Assembly: GCA_024654265.1 (NCBI GenBank) | Contig: JANLIO010000055.1 | Location: forward strand, 1 to 40,943 | DNA length: 40,943 nt | Reading direction: 5' to 3' | Origin: a bacterium | GTDB lineage: Bacteria; Patescibacteriota; Patescibacteriia; 2-12-FULL-60-25 | Shown: positions 35,860 through 40,943 of the stretch, piece by piece | How the letters are laid out: the number at the start of each line of letters is the position of its first letter | Numbering within the stretch: position 1 is the first letter of the stretch | Made by a program: the position numbers and the translations under genes | Notes under the pieces: model-generated | What the model was told of the DNA's origin: nothing | The model's database searches: none | The model's input: the letters and a program-made list of their open reading frames with translations, nothing else

Positions 35860-36639
35860 ATGGGGCGCATTATCTCAGTCGTAAATCAAAAAGGAGGCGT
35901 GGGGAAAACAACCACGGCGATTAATCTTGGCGCATCCTTGGCTGAGCAAGGAAAATTTGTCCTTATTGTTGATTTAGATCCGCAAGCAAATGCAACCTCA
36001 GGTATTGGTATCGATCACGCGGGCTTGGAATGTGGATTGTATGAAGCTGTGTTGGGGAAGGTCGGTATTCGCGACATTATCCAACCGACGGCGCATGAAA
36101 CATTACGCGTAGCGCCTGCGACAAAACATCTCGCTGGTTTAAATGTTGAGCTTGTTGGAATGGAACGACGAGAGTTTAAATTATATGATGCTTTGCTCGA
36201 AGTGCGGAACGATTACGATTATATTTTGATTGATTGTCCGCCAACACTGGGCATGATTACGTTGAATGGGATCGTTGCGGCAGACGAGGTTTTGATCCCC
36301 GTGCAAACGGAATACTATGCTCTCGAGGGATTGGGCCAGCTTCTAGAAACCGTGAGTCTTGTCAAAAAACACATCCGTCCGGAAATCGAGATACTTGGCG
36401 CTGTGTTAACCATGTATGACAGTCGGAATAAATTGTCGGACGATGTCATGCAGGAACTGTATAAATTTTTTCCAAAAAATATTTTCCGAGCTGTTATCCC
36501 TCGAAATGTACGTCTTGCAGAAGCGCCATCGTTTGGTCGTTCTATTGTGAGTTTTGATGCTTCATCCAAAGGGGCGCGTGCATACGAGCGGTTGGCGCGT
36601 GAGATTGTTGATACGGAAATTCGACACATGGCTTTATGA
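35860..36639 (+). CDS. parA: chromosome partitioning ATPase ParA/Soj
   Basis: VVNQKGGVGKTTTAINLGASLAEQGK, DLDPQANATSG, IDCPPTLGMITLNG. Confidence 0.96.
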   Translation: MGRIISVVNQKGGVGKTTTAINLGASLAEQGKFVLIVDLDPQANATSGIGIDHAGLECGLYEAVLGKVGIRDIIQPTAHETLRVAPATKHLAGLNVELVGMERREFKLYDALLEVRNDYDYILIDCPPTLGMITLNGIVAADEVLIPVQTEYYALEGLGQLLETVSLVKKHIRPEIEILGAVLTMYDSRNKLSDDVMQELYKFFPKNIFRAVIPRNVRLAEAPSFGRSIVSFDASSKGARAYERLAREIVDTEIRHMAL

Positions 36640-37544
36640 TACGACGACAATCAGGCTTGGGACGCGGACTTGGGGCACTCATTCCAACGAATGACGTGGA
36701 GGATGCGTATGATGCAATAGAAACAACAAGCGGAACGGTTGCAAAGGAGAATCGACAAGAAGATCCATCAAATACTGGTGGAATTCACGAACTCTCTGTA
36801 AGTCTTGTTGATCCAAATCCGCACCAGCCACGAGCGCGTTTTGATCATGGTGAATTGGAAGATCTTGTTTCATCGATTAAGGAACATGGCGTGCTTCAGC
36901 CGATTGTTGTGACTTCAAAACCGGATGGACGTTATGAACTTATTATGGGAGAGCGTCGTTTGCGCGCATCTAAAATTGCCGGAAAGGAAAAGATTCCAGC
37001 TGTTGTGCGCGTGGCAGACGAACGTCAAAAGATGGAACTTGCCATTATTGAAAACGTTCAACGATCAGATTTAAACCCTATTGAAGAAGCGCGCGCGTAT
37101 CTTCGTCTTCAAGAAGAATTTGGACTAACACAAGATGATTTGGGGAAGCGTGTGGGGAAAAGTCGTCCACAAGTTGCAAATACGATTCGACTTCTTCAGC
37201 TTCCAGATGCAATTCAGCAGGCGTTGATTGAGCGAAAAATTTCCGCATCCAATGCGCGAACACTTCTTTCATTACCATCGAACGAAGAGCGCATGAAGTT
37301 GTTTGAGCAAATGCTTGTTGGGAATTTTACGGTTCGACAAACAGAATCGCGTGTTCTTTCACCTCGTCGACGAAAGTCAGCGTTTCATGATCCAAATATC
37401 GAAGCATTGGAAGCAGATCTTCGAAATGCGCTCGGTGCAAAGGTGGTGGTAAAAAAAGACGCCCGCGGTGAGGGCGAAATTCGGATTCGATTTTTTAACG
37501 ACGAAGATCTCGCGGAGCTTCAGCGAAAATTGAAAAAAGAGTAG
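36636..37544 (+). CDS. parB: chromosome partitioning protein ParB/Spo0J
   Basis: GLGRGLGALIP, NPHQPRARFDHGELEDLVSSIKEHGVLQPIVV, GERRLRASKIAG, IENVQRSDLNPIEEARAY. Confidence 0.96.
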   Translation: MIRRQSGLGRGLGALIPTNDVEDAYDAIETTSGTVAKENRQEDPSNTGGIHELSVSLVDPNPHQPRARFDHGELEDLVSSIKEHGVLQPIVVTSKPDGRYELIMGERRLRASKIAGKEKIPAVVRVADERQKMELAIIENVQRSDLNPIEEARAYLRLQEEFGLTQDDLGKRVGKSRPQVANTIRLLQLPDAIQQALIERKISASNARTLLSLPSNEERMKLFEQMLVGNFTVRQTESRVLSPRRRKSAFHDPNIEALEADLRNALGAKVVVKKDARGEGEIRIRFFNDEDLAELQRKLKKE

Positions 37545-37553
37545 GGTCGTGTG

Positions 37554-39056
37554 CTATTTTTTTATTCCGGGGAGAGCACCCTTGATCCACGAAGCAATTC
37601 CGGCACGAGCATACTGCCGGATTTTGCTTTTTGCATGACGTGTTTTTACAAACTTCAACCAATCTGGATTTGGGCCTTTTCGATTTTTGTCTGTCACGAT
37701 CTCCACCATGTCACCAGATTTGAGCGTACGATCCAATGACGCGATTTCATCATTTACTTTTGACGCTGTGCAACGGTTCCCAATATCCGTGTGAATGGCA
37801 TACGCAAAATCAACAGGCGTGGAATCCTCCGGAAGATCAAGAACGTCGCCTTGTGGTGTGAATACGAAAATACGGTCGCGAAAAATATCAATCTTCAGTT
37901 CTTCCAACGAGTGGAGATACGACTTTTTATCTTGAAACTCTTTTTGAATATCAGCGAGTTGGGACACCCAGTCGATTCGTTCCTCAATTTTTTCTTTTGA
38001 GATTTTTCCATTTTCTGCATACGCCCAGTGCGCGGCAATACCGTATTCCGCCTCTTCATGCATGTCGTAGGTGCGGATTTGGAGTTCAACGATTTCACCA
38101 TCATCGCAAAAAACTGTTGTGTGGAGCGAACGATATCCGTTCGGTTTTGGTTGGGCGATGTAATCCTTGATTCGTCCCTTGAGTGGTGTCCAGCGTCCGT
38201 GAATAACGCCGAGTGCGGCATAGCAATCTGCGAGCGTGGGAACAACAACCCGAACGGCCATCAGATCGTAGATGCGCGCAATATTCCGATCGTGACGAAG
38301 CAATTTACGATAGGTGGAGTACAGATGTTTTGCACGACCATGAACTTTAAAATTTGTGAGGCTTGCGTCTGTAAGATCGTTTCGAGTGATATCCATGATC
38401 TTTTCAAGGTATCCATGCTTCTGTCGTTCTGAACGTTCAACAAGGTTTTGCGTCCACTCAAATTCTTTTGGAAGAACGTATTTAAATGATGCATCTTCAA
38501 GTCGACCGCGCATTTCACCCATACCAAGCCGGTTTGCGATTGGCGCGAAGATTTCAAGACTCTCGAGCGCAACGCGATATTGTTTTTTTGGAGGAATGGC
38601 GTCGAGTGTTTCAAGGTTGTGAAGTCGGTCAGCAAATTTGATAACAACAACACGCACGTCTTCGGCCATAGCAAGAAACATCTTTCGAAGATTCTCGATG
38701 TACCGTTCCATCCCGCGGTATTTGATTTTTCCTAATTTCGTGATGCCTTCAACAAGATGTCCAATCTCAAAACCAAACTCTTTTTCAATGTCCTTAATTG
38801 TTCGTGTCGTATCTTCTGGTACATCATGAAGGATGCCGGCTGCGATAATAGGGACGGGGAGATGCATTTCCGCAAGCGTCATGGCGGTTGCGAGTGGGTG
38901 GATAATATACGGTTCGCCCGTTGCGCGTTTTTGCGCTTTGTGTGCTTCTTTCGCAAATTCGTAGGCTTTTTCAATGACGCTAAAATCAGCCTCTGGATCG
39001 TTTTCTTTGATGAGATTTATGAGTGCTTTGTAAGTTGTTTCCGGTTGTGCATTCAT
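37554..39056 (-). CDS. RelA/SpoT-type (p)ppGpp synthetase/hydrolase ending after the TGS domain
   Basis: HD hydrolase (GILHDVPEDT, FADRLHNLETL), synthetase (YDLMAVRV, GRIKDYIAQPKPNGYRSLHTTV, ELQIRT), TGS domain; 500 aa. Confidence 0.94.
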   Translation of the reverse strand: MNAQPETTYKALINLIKENDPEADFSVIEKAYEFAKEAHKAQKRATGEPYIIHPLATAMTLAEMHLPVPIIAAGILHDVPEDTTRTIKDIEKEFGFEIGHLVEGITKLGKIKYRGMERYIENLRKMFLAMAEDVRVVVIKFADRLHNLETLDAIPPKKQYRVALESLEIFAPIANRLGMGEMRGRLEDASFKYVLPKEFEWTQNLVERSERQKHGYLEKIMDITRNDLTDASLTNFKVHGRAKHLYSTYRKLLRHDRNIARIYDLMAVRVVVPTLADCYAALGVIHGRWTPLKGRIKDYIAQPKPNGYRSLHTTVFCDDGEIVELQIRTYDMHEEAEYGIAAHWAYAENGKISKEKIEERIDWVSQLADIQKEFQDKKSYLHSLEELKIDIFRDRIFVFTPQGDVLDLPEDSTPVDFAYAIHTDIGNRCTASKVNDEIASLDRTLKSGDMVEIVTDKNRKGPNPDWLKFVKTRHAKSKIRQYARAGIASWIKGALPGIKK

Positions 39057-39131
39057 ACCTAGTATCCTACCCGTTCGCAGTGTTTGTGTGAACAGTGTTC
39101 ATGACGGCTTATTATTAAATAAATCCGTCAC

Positions 39132-39140
39132 TTATCCACA
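39132..39140 (+). promoter_or_regulatory. single perfect DnaA-box sequence
   Basis: TTATCCACA. Confidence 0.3.
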
Positions 39141-39145
39141 CCGTA

Positions 39146-39211
39146 TGGCACCCTGGTGCCAGACCCCACAGTGCCAGACCCCGTGGGGTCTGGCACTGTG
39201 GGGTCTGGCAC
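39146..39211. repeat. REP/BIME-like composite palindrome
   Basis: TGGCACC-CT-GGTGCCA (39146-39161) fused to a 27-bp perfect inverted repeat 39156-39182/39185-39211 with loop GT. Confidence 0.9.
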
Positions 39212-39265
39212 GGAAGGAGGGCGTCGACAGAAAGTGGGTTTTTCAGTATTGTTAAGAGGATTTTT

Positions 39266-40943
39266 ATGCCAGAACGTATTCCGAAAACAATCTATACTGA
39301 GCCGGTAAAACCGCCTCTTGAATCTGTGAAACCATTGTTAGAAGTTTCGGTTGATGCGGAATCGATAGAGCAAAAGGAGCGGGAGCGTGTGATTGAAGCC
39401 GTGATACAAGAGGCAGGTATTCGCGTACGTATGTCCGTGCATAAAGGGTGGATTGGAAGGGAATCGAAGGGATCAGGATTTCAGGATTTAGAAACAAAAC
39501 CAGAGGGTAGTCATTATTATTCTACTCCATCCATTGGTCATGTCGCGCAAGCAGTTGATCCTCAGATGAAGTGGGACAGCGACTTAGGGGAGCTTGCTGA
39601 GTCGTCCGGTATTCATGAATTTCTTCGCGTTGGGTATGGCTCTGATCAGAATGGTGTTGCAATGTATGGAAAGAATGATGCGATGGTGCGTTTTGATTAT
39701 TTTGTCGCAGATAAAAAATGGAGAGATTATTCAGGGCGCGCGGGCCAGCTTCTCTCTTCGGATATGGTGCTTCCAGAGTCCGTTGCGAAAGAGTTGTTAC
39801 TACAATTAGAGAAGGATCCAACGGTTTATCGTGAGATCATAGGACGTTTCATGAAGGAAAAGCTTCTTACAGAAGAACCTGACGCATGGGATAAATCTCA
39901 TGGCGTTGGCGATCCTTTGCGACCACGGTATGAAACATGGGATCCGGACGGAGTGGGGAAGGGAATGAAGATTATGGAAGATCCGGAAGTATTAGCGTGG
40001 AGCGTTGAAGAAGTTGTTGAGAACTCTCCGGATGCGGGCGAGCAATTTGCGAAGGATTTGGCAAAGGAGCAAGGCGCTGGGTTGGATGAGGTTCGCCAAA
40101 TTGAGGTGAGCGCGCAACAAGATGTGGGGGATGATCTTGTGGCGCGAAAAGCGATCAAAGAAAGTACTGATATTTCGGAGCGAGCGATTGCAGAAGCAAC
40201 GCGACATGCGCGGGAAGATGCGAAGCGACGCGTTGAGCAGAAAGTGCGTATGGATCAATCTTTTTTTGAATCATACGTTCCGCAGTCACCTCCACTTTTG
40301 GAGATTTTGAAAAATACAACGGATGTAGGAAATGATAATGATCGTAGGGAATTGAAAAGAACGATTGCAGAAAATGAAGAACAGATAAAAGAAATGGAGA
40401 GGCTGGCTGATGAAGGTGCGTATTTTGATGAACAAAAGGAGTGTGAGCGTACCGTGCTTATGCGAGAGCAAGCATTGAATAAACATCTGCTCAAAAAGGA
40501 TATGGTTGCGCGAGAGAATGAAAACCTGATCCATCGACTTGAGGAAATAAATTCTGAATTGCAGGAAAAGAAAGAAGCTTTGGAGGCATTGCAGGTAAAA
40601 GATGTACTAGATCCTTCGGATGATGAAAAGATCGCAACATTAATCAAAGATCGTGAATGGCTTGCAAAGAAGCGTGCGTACGCTGTACGAGGGATCGAAG
40701 CTGGGAATGATGAGCTGTTTGTGATCGGGCTTGCGCTTGCGAGCATGGACCGACTTCTTACAAAATCGAAAGATGAGTTAAATGAGATTCGTGAGTGGAA
40801 TCGTGAGCAGGAGAGCATGGGGGAGATTGTATCAAAACCTGATAAAGGTAGAGAAACGGGGAAAAAGGAAGAGCGAGAGACTAAAAATAATGAAGATCAG
40901 AAAGCGAAAATAGTACGTGAAGACAAGACGTCGGTCGTCAGAA
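39266..40943 (+). CDS. large hypothetical protein, coiled-coil rich C-terminal half, truncated by the window edge
   Basis: Hand translation from ATG 39266 (MPERIPKTIYTEPVKPPLESVKPLLEVS...) is open to the last base (559 codons); SD GAGGA; missing from the ORF track because no stop lies in the window. Confidence 0.8.
   Translation, partial: MPERIPKTIYTEPVKPPLESVKPLLEVSVDAESIEQKERERVIEAVIQEAGIRVRMSVHKGWIGRESKGSGFQDLETKPEGSHYYSTPSIGHVAQAVDPQMKWDSDLGELAESSGIHEFLRVGYGSDQNGVAMYGKNDAMVRFDYFVADKKWRDYSGRAGQLLSSDMVLPESVAKELLLQLEKDPTVYREIIGRFMKEKLLTEEPDAWDKSHGVGDPLRPRYETWDPDGVGKGMKIMEDPEVLAWSVEEVVENSPDAGEQFAKDLAKEQGAGLDEVRQIEVSAQQDVGDDLVARKAIKESTDISERAIAEATRHAREDAKRRVEQKVRMDQSFFESYVPQSPPLLEILKNTTDVGNDNDRRELKRTIAENEEQIKEMERLADEGAYFDEQKECERTVLMREQALNKHLLKKDMVARENENLIHRLEEINSELQEKKEALEALQVKDVLDPSDDEKIATLIKDREWLAKKRAYAVRGIEAGNDELFVIGLALASMDRLLTKSKDELNEIREWNREQESMGEIVSKPDKGRETGKKEERETKNNEDQKAKIVREDKTSVVR

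Noticed and set aside
14431-37544. Genome-wide UGA recoding as in some Patescibacteria
   Set aside because: UGA acts as the normal stop of rplP, rpmC, map, parA and others; only the GIY-YIG ORF has an apparently in-frame UGA.
39132-39140. Perfect DnaA box TTATCCACA, with a one-mismatch box TGTGGATAG near 35016
   Set aside because: Two isolated boxes are not enough for an origin; no DUE-like AT-rich array or dnaA visible. Kept only as a low-confidence feature.
1-40943. CRISPR arrays, prophage or integrase modules, toxin-antitoxin pairs, rRNA genes
   Set aside because: No regularly spaced repeats, cas-like ORFs, phage genes, paired TA genes or rRNA sequence were recognised.

Overview
The window is a bacterial chromosomal segment, probably Candidate Phyla Radiation/Patescibacteria. 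I infer this from a str-S10-spc ribosomal cluster without rpmD (L30), a small Zn-type S14, reduced gene architectures, and ordinary use of UGA as stop. Gene order: LOG-family protein, rpmB (minus strand), M50 protease, polytopic membrane protein, then rpsL-rpsG-fusA-(hypothetical)-tuf-rpsJ-rplC-D-W-B-rpsS-rplV-rpsC-rplP-rpmC-rpsQ-rplN-X-E-rpsN(Z)-rpsH-rplF-R-rpsE-rplO-secY. Next come a small-leader/membrane-protein unit, a presenilin-like (A22) GxGD protease candidate, adk, map, ruvX, recO, asnS, two secreted/anchored hypotheticals, aspS without the GAD domain, scpA/scpB, a DacA-like S11 peptidase, a GT4 glycosyltransferase, recQ (minus), tRNA-fMet (minus), a broken GIY-YIG ORF, tRNA-Leu(CAA), tRNA-Met(CAU), parA/parB, a short Rel/SpoT (minus), a REP-like palindrome, and a large coiled-coil ORF running off the right edge that the ORF track omits. 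Most notable observations: (1) a GIY-YIG element appears to have inserted between the native promoter of tRNA-fMet and the tRNA itself, leaving a 5' tRNA fragment whose D-loop is replaced by a 15-nt palindrome; (2) that initiator tRNA has C33 instead of U33 and A29-U41; (3) about 40 of about 47 start codons are preceded by T (TATG), usually with little Shine-Dalgarno; (4) a structured, probably non-coding leader of about 200 nt lies between rpsJ and rplC, and a switch-like leader lies between rpsG and fusA; (5) a 56-nt near-perfect palindrome at 39156-39211. All calls were made by eye; no database search or folding program was run.
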